A stretch of DNA of 64,000 nt, taken from the NCBI GenBank assembly GCA_039793685.1, contig JBDRAL010000037.1, positions 147,721-211,720 of the forward strand. The letters are read 5' to 3'. Shown one piece after another: positions 1-8,990 of this stretch (position 1 is the first letter of the stretch; each line of letters begins with the position of its first letter). The position numbers and the translations under genes are program-made. A model generated the notes under the pieces. It made no database searches. It worked only from the letters and a program-made list of their open reading frames with translations, and was not told where the DNA came from. Origin of the DNA: JAAFHI01 sp039793685 (GTDB lineage: Bacteria > Acidobacteriota > Blastocatellia > Chloracidobacteriales > Chloracidobacteriaceae).

Positions 1-882
1 GTGAACGAAGTTGCCTGCCTGCAATGCGGGACACGGTTCGAAAGCGCGCCGCCGCCTGTGCCACCCCCGTTTCAACTGGGCGGGCAGGGAGGATGGACGG
101 GACCGTCGTCGTCTCCGACGACGTATCGGCCGGTATACGCGCCATCGGAACCTCCGAAGACGATCTATGCGCCACCGGGCTATGAACAACCGAAACCGGT
201 CTATGTGCCGCAGTCGTATCCCCCGCCCCAACCGGTTTACTCACCGGTCGCGATGCCGCCCACCCACGGGGGGCCGGTGTTCGTGCCGCCGCCGAATCAC
301 CCGGCCTACCCGCAACGTCGGAGAGCAATGACTACACCGGTCGTTCCGCCCGGTCAGGGATATTTCTATCTCGGGAATGAAGGCGGCTGGCAGCTGGGAC
401 AGCCGGGAATGTGGAATACCGGACGGCAGGTGGTTTGCGCGCGCTTCGCGTCGCTGCCGGAGGGATGCGTCAAGTGCGGCGCGCCGACGGTTAAACGACA
501 GGTCAGGAAAATTTACTGGCACGAGCCGTGGTTTTACGCGCTTCTGCTGGTCGGCCCGGTCATCTATGGAATTCTCGCGCTCGTTCTCAGAAAAGAAGCC
601 CAGGTCGAATACGGTTTGTGTCGCCAACACTTCGACGCACGCCAGCGGCTGATTTTCCGGGCGACGGCGACAGGGACGATTTCGGTGCTTCTGTTCTGTT
701 TGTCTTATGTGTGCCTGAACGGCTGGATTGCCCTGCTTGGAGGAATCGGTCTTGTGGCCACGGCCATTCAGGGCGTAATTGTTTCAATCCAGCCGATACG
801 GGCGAGCCGGATCACCGAGCACTATGCCTGGATTGAAGGCGTTGCGCCGGTGATCCGGGAAATGCTTCCGCCGGAACCCTGA
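1..882 (+). CDS. Uncharacterised Pro-rich membrane protein with zinc-ribbon-like cysteine pairs (5' end may lie outside the window)
   Basis: Reads from a GTG at base 1, so the true start may lie upstream. The first visible residues carry a CxxC pair (C6, C9) that looks like the second half of a zinc knuckle. Residues 17-115 are a low-complexity Pro/Tyr-rich linker. A conserved-looking segment FYLGNEGGWQLG follows near 122-133, then a second CxxC (C156, C159) and a lone C207 inside 'GLCRQH'. Hydrophobic helices lie at about 176-197, 224-242 and 244-264. The layout (Cys pair, linker, membrane helices) resembles uncharacterised zinc-ribbon membrane proteins of Acidobacteriota and Planctomycetes. 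No enzymatic motif is visible. It converges on the next gene with only 6 bp between the stop codons. Confidence 0.7.
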   Translation: MNEVACLQCGTRFESAPPPVPPPFQLGGQGGWTGPSSSPTTYRPVYAPSEPPKTIYAPPGYEQPKPVYVPQSYPPPQPVYSPVAMPPTHGGPVFVPPPNHPAYPQRRRAMTTPVVPPGQGYFYLGNEGGWQLGQPGMWNTGRQVVCARFASLPEGCVKCGAPTVKRQVRKIYWHEPWFYALLLVGPVIYGILALVLRKEAQVEYGLCRQHFDARQRLIFRATATGTISVLLFCLSYVCLNGWIALLGGIGLVATAIQGVIVSIQPIRASRITEHYAWIEGVAPVIREMLPPEP

Positions 883-888
883 AGAGAC

Positions 889-1848
889 TCACCCGTTCCG
901 CCGGTCGAGGACCGAAGCGAATACATCGCTATCGACGTTGCCGCCGCTGACGGTCGTGCCGATGACCTTTCCCGACCAGCGTTCCTTCTGATTCATCGCG
1001 GCGGCGAGCGACGCCGCGCCCGCGCCTTCGGCGACGTTGTGTGTGGCCGCGAAAAGAAGGCGCATGGCTTCCGCGACCTCGTCGTCGGACACGGTCACGA
1101 TGTCGTCGGCTTCGCGGCGGATGATTTCAAGCGCCTCGGCATCGGGGATGCGGCAAGCCATGCCGTCGGCAAGGACGGTGGCGACCGGGGCTTCCACGAC
1201 TTTCCCGGCGAGTACCGAGTCTCGACAGGCCGTGGCGTGAGCCGAAACGATCCCGATGAGTCTGGTCTTTGCGCCGAGGTGCGCGCGGGCCGCCGCCGCC
1301 GCGCAGAATCCCGACCCCATCCCGATCGGAATGAAGGTCACATCGGGGCGGGCGGCTTCGAAAAATTCGATCCAGCAGGTCATGACGCCCCGAACCAGAT
1401 CACGGTGGTAGGGCGGGACGAAATGAAGGCGGCGTTCTTCCGCGATGGCGGCCGCATGTTCGCGGGAAGCCTGATAATCCGCGCCATGTTCGATCAGTTC
1501 CGCGCCGAGCGCCTTCATGGCCGCGTTTTTCTCTTTTGAATTTCCGTGCGGCACAACGATGACCGCGGATTTCCCGTGACGCGTGGCGGCAAAGGCGATG
1601 GATTGTCCGTGATTGCCGCGGGTGGCTGAAATGACGCCGTCAATCTCCGGCGCGCGGCGCGTCAGTTCATCGAAATAGGTCAGGCCGCCGCGTACCTTGA
1701 AGGCGCCGACCGGGTGGTGGTTTTCGTGCTTGACCCAGACGGTTGCGCCGATCTCCTTCGTCAGCAGCGGCCAGGCGTATTGAGGAGTTGGACGCAGTGC
1801 GGAATAGACCACCGCCTGCGCGTCTTCGACTTCGGAAGGGCTGAACAT
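889..1848 (-). CDS. PLP-dependent threonine/serine dehydratase-like enzyme
   Basis: 319 residues, fold-type II PLP enzyme of the threonine dehydratase / serine racemase / hydroxyaspartate ammonia-lyase group. The PLP lysine is K51 in HPVGAFKVRGG. An Asn-containing TRGNHGQS loop follows, and there is a Gly-rich phosphate-binding segment (IPIGMGSGF) and a late SGGNVD motif. It is catabolic in size: there is no C-terminal ACT domain, so it is not a feedback-inhibited biosynthetic IlvA. The likely reaction is deamination of Thr or Ser to a 2-oxo acid plus ammonia in the cytoplasm; the exact substrate cannot be read from the sequence. The ATG at 1848 has an AGGAG eight bases upstream. The dicarboxylate symporter gene lies upstream on the same strand, 153 bp away. 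Confidence 0.85.
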   Translation of the reverse strand: MFSPSEVEDAQAVVYSALRPTPQYAWPLLTKEIGATVWVKHENHHPVGAFKVRGGLTYFDELTRRAPEIDGVISATRGNHGQSIAFAATRHGKSAVIVVPHGNSKEKNAAMKALGAELIEHGADYQASREHAAAIAEERRLHFVPPYHRDLVRGVMTCWIEFFEAARPDVTFIPIGMGSGFCAAAAARAHLGAKTRLIGIVSAHATACRDSVLAGKVVEAPVATVLADGMACRIPDAEALEIIRREADDIVTVSDDEVAEAMRLLFAATHNVAEGAGAASLAAAMNQKERWSGKVIGTTVSGGNVDSDVFASVLDRRNG

Positions 1849-2001
1849 GTTCGTCGCTCCTGTGGAGGGGTTGGCGGCGAATAAAAATTCCTCCGCCTGT
1901 TTGGTCGGGGTGGAACGTAGCGTGACTTTCCACCCGACGGATCATCCAATGAAGCGGGAACGGGCGACGCTGGAGCGCCGGACTTGTCGGGATTGGCCGG
2001 G

Positions 2002-3279
2002 TCAGGCCGGGGCGGGTTCTTCGTTACCCGCGTCGTTGAATTCGCCTTCCCACCGCGCGACGACGGCGGTGGCAAGGCAATTGCCGAGGACGTTGGTCGC
2101 GGTTCGGGCCATGTCCATCAACTCATCCACGCCCAGAATGAGCGCGATGCCTTCCAGCGGAAGGCCGAACTGGACAAGCGTTCCCGACAAAATGACGAGC
2201 GAGGCACGGGGGACAGCGGCGATTCCCTTGGTTGTCAGCATCAGAATGACGAGCATCTGAATCTGCTGGCTGAACGAGAGGGGCTTGTTGGCCGCCTGCG
2301 CGACGAACATCGCGGCGAGCGAAAGATAAAGCGTCGAACCGTCAAGGTTGAAGCTGTAACCCATCGGAAGGATGAAGCTCACGATCCGGCGCGGGACGCC
2401 GAGCTTTTCCATGTTTTCCAGCGCCTTCGGCAGCGCCGATTCGCTCGACGTGGTCGTAAAGGCGAGCAGGACGGGTTCCCGGACCAGACGGATGAACCGT
2501 TTGATCGGTACGCGGGCGAGGATCGCTATCGGTATGAGGACGACCACGATGAAGACCGCCAGTGCGCCGTACAGGGTGAGAATCAGCAGGGCCAGATTCT
2601 TTAGAACTTCAAGCCCCTTGTTGCCGACCGTGACCGCCATGGCCGCGCCAACCCCGTAAGGCGCGAACTTCATCACGAATTCCGTGAATTTGAACATGCT
2701 TTGCGCGATGGCTTCGCAGGTCGTGACGACGGCTTTGCCGCGTTCGCCCACGGCCGCGACGGCCAGCGCGAACAGAAGGCTGAAGGCGACGATCTGAAGA
2801 ACGTCGTTTTCCGCCATGGCCTTCACGATGTTGGACGGAAAGACGTTGACGATGTGGTCCTGCGCCGTGATCTTGGCGGCCCGGCCGGCGATTTCCTTGG
2901 CTTCCGCGCTCTGTTCGGCGGGGAGGTTGACGCCCACGCCAGGTTTGGTGAGGTTGACCGCGCCGAGTCCGATGAACAGGGCGAGCGTCGTGACGACTTC
3001 AAAATAAATGATGGCCTTCAGGCCGATGCGGCCGACTTCCTTCGTCCCGCCCGCGCCGGCAATCCCGACTACCAGCGTCGAGAAGATGAGCGGGGCGATA
3101 ATCACCTTGATGCAGTTCAGAAAAATGCGGCTGAGAATGCGCACCCACTGAATCGCCTGTTCCTTGGTCTCGGGATGCGTGTCGAGCTTGTGAATGAGAA
3201 AGCCGACGAGGACACCGAGGCCGAGGCCGATGAAAATCTGCATCGTCAGCGAAATTCTGGGAAGCCGGAGTTGAGTCAT
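2002..3279 (-). CDS. Dicarboxylate/amino acid:cation symporter (DAACS family)
   Basis: 425-residue inner-membrane carrier of the DctA/GltP family that moves C4-dicarboxylates or glutamate/aspartate with Na+ or H+. Family signatures are visible: the Ser-rich re-entrant loop TTSSESALPKALE, the transport core segment GYSFNLDGSTLY, the late TTKGIAAVPRAS loop and the substrate-binding MARTATNVLGN in the penultimate helix. Length and an eight-helix hydrophobic pattern fit the family. There is no obvious Shine-Dalgarno before the ATG at 3279. The gap to the dehydratase gene (153 bp) is too wide to assert an operon, but uptake of an amino acid or dicarboxylate next to an amino-acid deaminase is a plausible catabolic pairing (inference). 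Confidence 0.93.
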   Translation of the reverse strand: MTQLRLPRISLTMQIFIGLGLGVLVGFLIHKLDTHPETKEQAIQWVRILSRIFLNCIKVIIAPLIFSTLVVGIAGAGGTKEVGRIGLKAIIYFEVVTTLALFIGLGAVNLTKPGVGVNLPAEQSAEAKEIAGRAAKITAQDHIVNVFPSNIVKAMAENDVLQIVAFSLLFALAVAAVGERGKAVVTTCEAIAQSMFKFTEFVMKFAPYGVGAAMAVTVGNKGLEVLKNLALLILTLYGALAVFIVVVLIPIAILARVPIKRFIRLVREPVLLAFTTTSSESALPKALENMEKLGVPRRIVSFILPMGYSFNLDGSTLYLSLAAMFVAQAANKPLSFSQQIQMLVILMLTTKGIAAVPRASLVILSGTLVQFGLPLEGIALILGVDELMDMARTATNVLGNCLATAVVARWEGEFNDAGNEEPAPA

Positions 3280-3437
3280 GATGAGTTGGCGGGCAGCCCC
3301 CGAACAAAAGGTCGGTCGGCCGCCGATGGCTGAATTTTGAAATCGAAACGGATTGAAGGAATCGAACCGGGCGATTATTCACGAAGTCGGAAACGATTCA
3401 ACCTTCCGGGCAGTCAGGCGAAGGCATCCGGAGGCGA

Positions 3438-4703
3438 TCAGCGAGGCGTGGCGTCGAGCGAATCCAGCCGGACGATCATCCGTTTCGTCTCGGTGGTGTC
3501 CTTCGGCCAGAAGTTTCGACCCTGCATGATGCCGTCCTCGCGGACACTGAATTTTCGGCCATTGACGGTGAACACCCGGCTTTTGTCCGTCTCGATGCGG
3601 CCGCGTCCTTCGCCGTCGTCCTTGATGCCGTCCCCCTTCGCGATGTCGATGGGGTTGTCGCTGAGAAAAAGGATTTCGCCGAATTCGCCGATCTCGGTGA
3701 GGCGATAGGAAAACTTGTAGTTCTTCTCGTTGACCTCACGGAAATTTTCGATGATTCCCTGAAACTGGGTGACGGTTTCGTTGAAGGAATTCTCCGGCGT
3801 CCACAGCAGCAACTGGTGGATTCCGAAAAGGCCGCGAATGATGATGAGGCTCATCTTCATTTTCTGACCTTTGTATTTGACATCGATCAGTTGCTGGTAA
3901 GCCGGGTGTCCGCCGAGTTTGATCGAATTGCGTTCGCGGACATCCGCCGATTCGACCATTGACTGCATCCGGTTGACCGCCGCCTCGCCGAACTGCTCAA
4001 GCGGCAGGTCCTTGATGGTGCGGCGTTCCGCCTCGGAATACTGATTCAACTCATCGGAAATAATGATGAGGAACGCGGCCTTCGAAGGATTGACGGCTTG
4101 TACCTGGGCTTCGGGATTGAGGCCGGTCGTCGGTCGCCATCCTTTGGGCAGGGTCAACTGGACGAACGAAACCGAATCACCACCCTTGAGACTGCAACTC
4201 ATCATGACCTGATCGTAATTGACCGGCTTGAAGTTCTTGACGCCCTTCCAGACGGCGAATCCGATACCTCCCGCGACCACCGCGACGACCGCCGCGATTC
4301 CGAGAATGATCTTGATCGGGTTGGCCCCTTTTCGCGGTCTGGCAAACGGCGGCGGACTGACCGGACGGTAGATGGTCTGGCCGGGCGGTGCTGTCGGCGG
4401 ACGGTATTCGGGCGCCGGTCCCGGCGGCGGCGGAACATAGCCGCCCGAAGGTGGCGGGACGTACGCGGCGGGTTGCGGGGCGACGAGTCCCTGAGAGGGC
4501 GGGGGAGGGGAGCCTCCGCCCCGGAGTACCTGACTGAACGCGTCGGCGAATTCCGGAATCTTATCCGCCGTTTTCCATTCTTCCAGTTGCCCCTGTCGTA
4601 CCTGATCGAACTTGATGACCCGGCCTTCGAGAATCCATTGCCGGATGGTTGCGGTGTCGGCTGAATAGCGTCGGCCCTGAATCAGAATTTCGAACTGGTC
4701 CAT
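3438..4703 (-). CDS. GYF-like (DUF4339-type) domain, Pro-rich linker and membrane-anchored C-terminal domain
   Basis: 421 residues. Residues 1-56 form a small GYF/DUF4339-like module (FEILIQGRRYSADT, then a basic and acidic helix). Residues 68-125 are a Pro-rich linker, followed by a basic stretch and one membrane helix (about 130-152, IKIILGIAAVVAVVAGGIGF). The outside domain (about 165-320) has the look of a PsbP/DUF1795-type alpha-beta sandwich, ending in a short beta-rich tail that mentions no known catalytic motif. The ATG at 4703 has an AAGGGGA upstream. It lies 25 bp behind the M14 peptidase gene on the same strand, so the two are probably cotranscribed. Function unknown; a membrane-tethered scaffold role is only inference. 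Confidence 0.75.
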   Translation of the reverse strand: MDQFEILIQGRRYSADTATIRQWILEGRVIKFDQVRQGQLEEWKTADKIPEFADAFSQVLRGGGSPPPPSQGLVAPQPAAYVPPPSGGYVPPPPGPAPEYRPPTAPPGQTIYRPVSPPPFARPRKGANPIKIILGIAAVVAVVAGGIGFAVWKGVKNFKPVNYDQVMMSCSLKGGDSVSFVQLTLPKGWRPTTGLNPEAQVQAVNPSKAAFLIIISDELNQYSEAERRTIKDLPLEQFGEAAVNRMQSMVESADVRERNSIKLGGHPAYQQLIDVKYKGQKMKMSLIIIRGLFGIHQLLLWTPENSFNETVTQFQGIIENFREVNEKNYKFSYRLTEIGEFGEILFLSDNPIDIAKGDGIKDDGEGRGRIETDKSRVFTVNGRKFSVREDGIMQGRNFWPKDTTETKRMIVRLDSLDATPR

Positions 4704-4728
4704 GGAACGGGTCCCCTTGGTTGAAGTT

Positions 4729-6645
4729 TTATGGGTTCAGCGGATAAACGACCCGCGCAACCGGGTAGAAATCCTTGTCCGGTTCGTAGTAGGGCGTCCG
4801 TTTGTACAAAAACGACAATCGTTCACGCGGACTGGCGGCGAATTGCGGGTCCTCGGCGATTTTCTTTTCGAATTCCGCCTTCAGTTTCGGATTGCGTTTG
4901 AGCAGTTCCTGCGCGATGGGTTCGAAGACGTAATCGGAGAAGTATTCCTTCTGTTCGAAAATCGCGTTGAAGTAGCCCCACCGCACGGCCGAGTCGGGGC
5001 CTTCCGGTTCGAGCCAGTTGAAGGCCACGCGCCCGGCGCGCTGGTTCATCGGGACCCACACCGTACCGGCAGGGAACTGGCGGGTTTCCTTCGTTTTGGC
5101 CGTCTTGAACGCCGTCATCGCGAGGTGCGATTCAAACGGACGGGGACTCCACTTCGCGTCGCTGAACCGGTAGCTCTCGCACTGCGCCGTGACCGGTTTC
5201 TTCAACCGGGTCATTTTCACGCCGTGGGCTTCGAGGACCTCGATGATGTTGGTCCATTCCTGGGGAATCAGGTATCCGAGCGGCACGGACGGCGCGGCGG
5301 TCGTTTTCAGCTTGTCGAAAAAGACGGTCGGAATGTCGATTGGCTCGGCCTCATAGACCCGAATCGGCTTGCCGGTGATCTCGCTCGTCTCCATTCGCCA
5401 TTTCAGGCCCTTGTAAACCGTCGGCGTCCCTTCGTCGCTGAAGGTTCCGGCGAGGAACAGCGAGCCGCGCGGATTGAAGGTTTCGCCCAGTTTCGCGATG
5501 TCGGCGTCGGCGCCGCGGACGACCTGACGCAGTTCCCTGCCTTCCTGGCCGACGATTTCCAGCGACCGGACCATGATGTCGTAGTGCGACCAGGTCTGGG
5601 TGCGGTGTGACTTCAGGCTGTGGGTTTCAACGAGCAGGGCGGGGCGGTTCTGAATCGCGGCGTAGCTGGTTGAGTAGCGCGGTTCGATGACGCCGATGTC
5701 CATGCCCTTCGACCAGTCCTCGTCGCGCGGCTCGGCGTATGGCCCCATGATGTGACCGTCGGCTTCCATCGCGGCATAGAGTTTCGGAAGAAAATTTTTC
5801 TTGACCCAGCCGCCGACCGTCGGCCAGATGTTCTGTTCGGAGGGCATGTCGATGGTCACGTCGTACTGGTGGTCCATGCCGTCGGTGACGTGATTGTCGA
5901 TGAGAAGGTCGGGCAGCCATTCCGAGTAGAAGCGCAGCCAGGCGCGCATTTCGGGGGCATCGGCCTTGACGTAGTCGCGGTTGAGGTTGAGCCGGTTGGC
6001 GTTGGCGCGGAAGCCCATTTCGGTCGGACCGTTCTGGTTGATCCGGTGCCACGGGCTGGTGTTTTCATGTCCGTCGATATTGAAGACGGGCATGGCGAGA
6101 ATGATGACGGAGTCGAGAATCGCCGCGCGCCGCTTGGTCACGAGGATGTCGCGCAGGAGCATCGAGGTGGCGTCCTTGCCCGAAATTTCGCCGGGATGGA
6201 TGCCGTTTTGAATGAACACGACCGGCTTGCCGGTTTTTTCGGCGGCTTTCGGCGTGAATGCCTTGTCTTTGGAAACGACGCAGACATACAACGTGCGGCC
6301 CTGCGGCGTGCGTCCGATGTCGATGAGCTTGACGAACGGCGACGTTTTCTCGAATTTCTTCCACAAGGCAACCGTGGCGTCGTAATTTCCGGTTGCGAGG
6401 TAGTTCGACCGTTCGAAATCCGTGAGGTAGGCTTTCGGAGAAGCGGCGGTACTTTCAACGAGTGATTTCGCTTCCTTGGCCGCGGGCGGTTCGAACCGCG
6501 ACTGCGGCGGCATCGGTGAGAGTTTGATGGGCATATCGTCCTGTCCGTAAAGAGGTCGCGTCGGCACGAGGGCCGCCGCGACAAGTATCAAAAGATAAGT
6601 AACGGGATGGTGCGCGAAGGTGCGTAAGAACGTTCCGTTGGGCAT
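4729..6645 (-). CDS. Exported M14-family zinc carboxypeptidase
   Basis: 638 residues from the ATG at 6645. A GTG six codons further out (6663) is also open but would abut the divergent gene. The N-terminus is a signal peptide (HPVTYLLILVAAALVPT, cut near PLYGQ). The M14 zinc site is seen as HPGE in NGIHPGEISGKD (His and Glu) plus a later His in DNHVTDGMDHQY, and the catalytic Glu is likely in ALLVETHSLK. The protein therefore keeps the full set of catalytic residues. It is long for M14; the C-terminal third (about 430-638) is an extra domain with no recognised motif. Probable role is extracytoplasmic peptide trimming. It is the first gene of a likely pair with the GYF-like gene 25 bp downstream. 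Confidence 0.88.
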   Translation of the reverse strand: MPNGTFLRTFAHHPVTYLLILVAAALVPTRPLYGQDDMPIKLSPMPPQSRFEPPAAKEAKSLVESTAASPKAYLTDFERSNYLATGNYDATVALWKKFEKTSPFVKLIDIGRTPQGRTLYVCVVSKDKAFTPKAAEKTGKPVVFIQNGIHPGEISGKDATSMLLRDILVTKRRAAILDSVIILAMPVFNIDGHENTSPWHRINQNGPTEMGFRANANRLNLNRDYVKADAPEMRAWLRFYSEWLPDLLIDNHVTDGMDHQYDVTIDMPSEQNIWPTVGGWVKKNFLPKLYAAMEADGHIMGPYAEPRDEDWSKGMDIGVIEPRYSTSYAAIQNRPALLVETHSLKSHRTQTWSHYDIMVRSLEIVGQEGRELRQVVRGADADIAKLGETFNPRGSLFLAGTFSDEGTPTVYKGLKWRMETSEITGKPIRVYEAEPIDIPTVFFDKLKTTAAPSVPLGYLIPQEWTNIIEVLEAHGVKMTRLKKPVTAQCESYRFSDAKWSPRPFESHLAMTAFKTAKTKETRQFPAGTVWVPMNQRAGRVAFNWLEPEGPDSAVRWGYFNAIFEQKEYFSDYVFEPIAQELLKRNPKLKAEFEKKIAEDPQFAASPRERLSFLYKRTPYYEPDKDFYPVARVVYPLNP

Positions 6646-6663
6646 TTCACGAGGATAGACCAC

Positions 6664-7830
6664 ATGCGTTTGTCGATGAAAGATGGCTTTCGGACCCTGT
6701 TTGCCGTCGGTTTGCTGGCGACGGCGGTCCCGGTTTTTCAGATATCTGCCACGGCTCAGACCGCCCAGACCCCCAATCTGTCGGGGCTAATCGCGCAACT
6801 TTTTGACCAGGACCCGGAGAAACGATTCCAGGCGTCCGTGGCGCTCCGCAAACTCGGTCCGGAGGCGCAGTCCGCCGCCACCGCGTTGACGCGCGCCCTG
6901 CGCGATGAAGATCCCCGGGTGGCTGAAAACGCGGCCTGGACCCTCGCCTTCGTCGGCTCCGCCGGGCTGGCGGCGGTCCCGACGCTCACGGCAATGGTTC
7001 GTGACTCCGACGAGCCGAACCGTGTCCCCGCCGCCGCCGTCCTCGGACTCATGCGGACAAGTAATCAGGAAGCCGTCAAGGCGCTCACCGAGGCCCTTAC
7101 AAGTGGTAGTCCTGAACTTCGCCGGACTGCCGCCGCCGCGCTCGGCGCGCTCGGCCAGGCGGCTCTTCCCGCCGTGCCCGCTCTGGCACGAGCGACCAGG
7201 GATGAAGTCCCGGCTGTTCGTTCGACCGCAATTGCTTCGCTTGGGCGACTGGGCGGTTTCGCTTCCGCCGCGGTCCCCACTCTCAGGGAAATTGAGGCCG
7301 GGAAGGACGCCCAGTTGAAATCCGAAGCTGTAATGGCCCGTCAGCGAATCGAGAGCGAGCTTGCCCGGCCGACACAGCCCGCTGCCGCCAGTCAACCGGC
7401 GGGTCCCGCGACGACTCCCGCTTCAAATGGAGAGCCTGCGACCGCCACTTCTCCCAATTCGCAAACGGTAACGGATCGTCCCACCCCGATTACCCCGTCC
7501 CGCGTTGAATCCGGAAAAACGGCGGCCAAGCCCGAACCGATTACCCTGCCCGCGCCGGTCGTGAAACCGGTTCAGATCATTTCGCAGGACAAACCCCGCT
7601 ATACATCCATCGCGCTGGAACGAAAGATTTCCGGAACCGTCGTCCTGTCGGTCGAGTTTCTGGCGAGCGGGAAAGTCGGCGAAGTCAGGGTCATCAGCGG
7701 CCTCGGCTTCGGCCTCGATGACGAGGCTGTCCGGGCCGCGAAACGCATCCGGTTCAACCCCGCCGAAGCGGACGGGAAGGCTGTCGACCGGACGCAGGAA
7801 GTCCGGTATCGGTTCAATCCGGGTCAGTAG
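6664..7830 (+). CDS. Secreted HEAT-repeat protein with C-terminal TonB domain
   Basis: 388 residues; start ATG 6664 (or ATG 6676). A signal peptide occupies about 1-32 (FAVGLLATAVPVFQISATA). Residues 40-230 are about six HEAT-like helical repeats (phrases such as DEDPRVAENAAWTLAFVG). A Pro/Ala/Thr linker runs to about 295, and the last 90 residues form a TonB C-terminal fold (ISGTVVLSVEFLASGKVGEV, then AVRAAKRIRFNPA). HEAT plus TonB_C in one exported protein, without the usual N-terminal TonB membrane anchor, is uncommon. It may be a periplasmic adaptor rather than an energy transducer (inference). It is divergent from the M14 gene with fewer than 20 bp between starts, and convergent with the next gene, whose stop codon abuts its own. 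Confidence 0.82.
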   Translation: MRLSMKDGFRTLFAVGLLATAVPVFQISATAQTAQTPNLSGLIAQLFDQDPEKRFQASVALRKLGPEAQSAATALTRALRDEDPRVAENAAWTLAFVGSAGLAAVPTLTAMVRDSDEPNRVPAAAVLGLMRTSNQEAVKALTEALTSGSPELRRTAAAALGALGQAALPAVPALARATRDEVPAVRSTAIASLGRLGGFASAAVPTLREIEAGKDAQLKSEAVMARQRIESELARPTQPAAASQPAGPATTPASNGEPATATSPNSQTVTDRPTPITPSRVESGKTAAKPEPITLPAPVVKPVQIISQDKPRYTSIALERKISGTVVLSVEFLASGKVGEVRVISGLGFGLDDEAVRAAKRIRFNPAEADGKAVDRTQEVRYRFNPGQ

Positions 7831-8895
7831 TCAGTCGAACGAAGACCTTCCCGAAGTTCTTCGGTCAGGAATGGTGTCCGCCGGTGGAGATGTGTCATCC
7901 GCCAGTTTCCCCAACGACACCGATTGGCGGAGAATCCCGGTTTCATCAATGTAGTAGCTGAAATCACCCGTCCTCGATATGCCCTGATCAACGGCCGGAG
8001 CGACCACGACCTTGAATTTTGCTTCGGTCGTCGTGGAGCTTGGCACACTCTCGAACCGGACCACCCGATATCCGTGGAGCGGGACCTGGTCCATTTTGAT
8101 CTCCTGTGCCGAAAGCATCCGGAGTTCCTCAAGGTTACCGAGTTTCTCGGCGTATTGCCCGCGACCGATTCCCGACTCATAAACCGCTTGAGCATTGTAG
8201 ATGTTCCGAACTGCGTTGCGGGCGGAGGCCTGATTCGCCGACCGTCGTGCGGCCAGCAAATTCGGGACAACGATCGCAATCATGATTGGGAAAACGACCA
8301 CGAGACTTAACGTGTTGGTGATGATCCCGCCCAGAGCCATCCCCTGGCCGCCGTAAACGCGAGGCTGCCGTTTGGCCCGCCCGTTGGCGATGATTGAAAG
8401 GATCAGACCGGGAATGCTGAGCGGAGCCGTCAGGCCGCAGATGAACATTCCGAAAAAGCTGAGTATGCCGAAGGTCAGGCCCGTGACCGCCATGCCGGAT
8501 TTCAAATGTGCGTTTTGGGGCGGCCTCATCCCCTGTGGTTGCCCGATGGGCTGGAAACCGGTCGAGCCGAAGGGCGTCATCCCGGTCGGGGGCAAAACCG
8601 GTCCGCTCGGCACGGGAGGCGGGACGAAGCCTCCCGTAGATGGAGGCGCGAAACTCGGCGGCGGATAACTCGGCGGCGAATAGCTCGGCGGAGGCGGAGG
8701 AATCGGGGCGGACGGGGCCTTGGGTGGTTCCGGTTCGCCGAGGAACTTCGCCAGCGAGACGTAGGTATGCGTTCCGCTCAACGCGACTTCGACTTCGGCG
8801 TTGTACGCCTTCCATGCCGGGGCGTAACCCCGGATGGATTCATCGGTATACAACTCGGGCAGGACGCTCCCGTTGACTTTGACGTTGTAACTCAT
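7831..8895 (-). CDS. GYF-like + DUF4190-type membrane protein with internal pilin-like segment (paralogue 1)
   Basis: 354 residues. An N-terminal GYF-like module (about 1-50, YNVKVNGSVLPELYTDESI) is followed by a Pro-rich linker (55-125) and two hydrophobic segments of DUF4190 type (about 135-195, FGILSFFGMFICGL). The third hydrophobic stretch reads like a type IV pilin N-terminus (VVFPIMIAIVVPNLLAARRS), then ANQASARNAVRNIYNAQAVY and a small beta-rich domain ending in GDFSYYIDETGILRQS. There is no prepilin-peptidase leader in front of it, so it should stay membrane-embedded rather than be processed as a pilin. The next gene upstream (8991-10055) is a same-length paralogue; the gap is 95 bp, so they are probably cotranscribed. 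Function unknown. Confidence 0.8.
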   Translation of the reverse strand: MSYNVKVNGSVLPELYTDESIRGYAPAWKAYNAEVEVALSGTHTYVSLAKFLGEPEPPKAPSAPIPPPPPSYSPPSYPPPSFAPPSTGGFVPPPVPSGPVLPPTGMTPFGSTGFQPIGQPQGMRPPQNAHLKSGMAVTGLTFGILSFFGMFICGLTAPLSIPGLILSIIANGRAKRQPRVYGGQGMALGGIITNTLSLVVVFPIMIAIVVPNLLAARRSANQASARNAVRNIYNAQAVYESGIGRGQYAEKLGNLEELRMLSAQEIKMDQVPLHGYRVVRFESVPSSTTTEAKFKVVVAPAVDQGISRTGDFSYYIDETGILRQSVSLGKLADDTSPPADTIPDRRTSGRSSFD

Positions 8896-8990
8896 TCCTC
8901 GATGCCTTTATGGAAAGCCTTAATGGAAAATTGACAATGCGCGGAAGGCCGGATGAATTCCGACAACTCATCTCCCGGTTCTTTTCGGCT

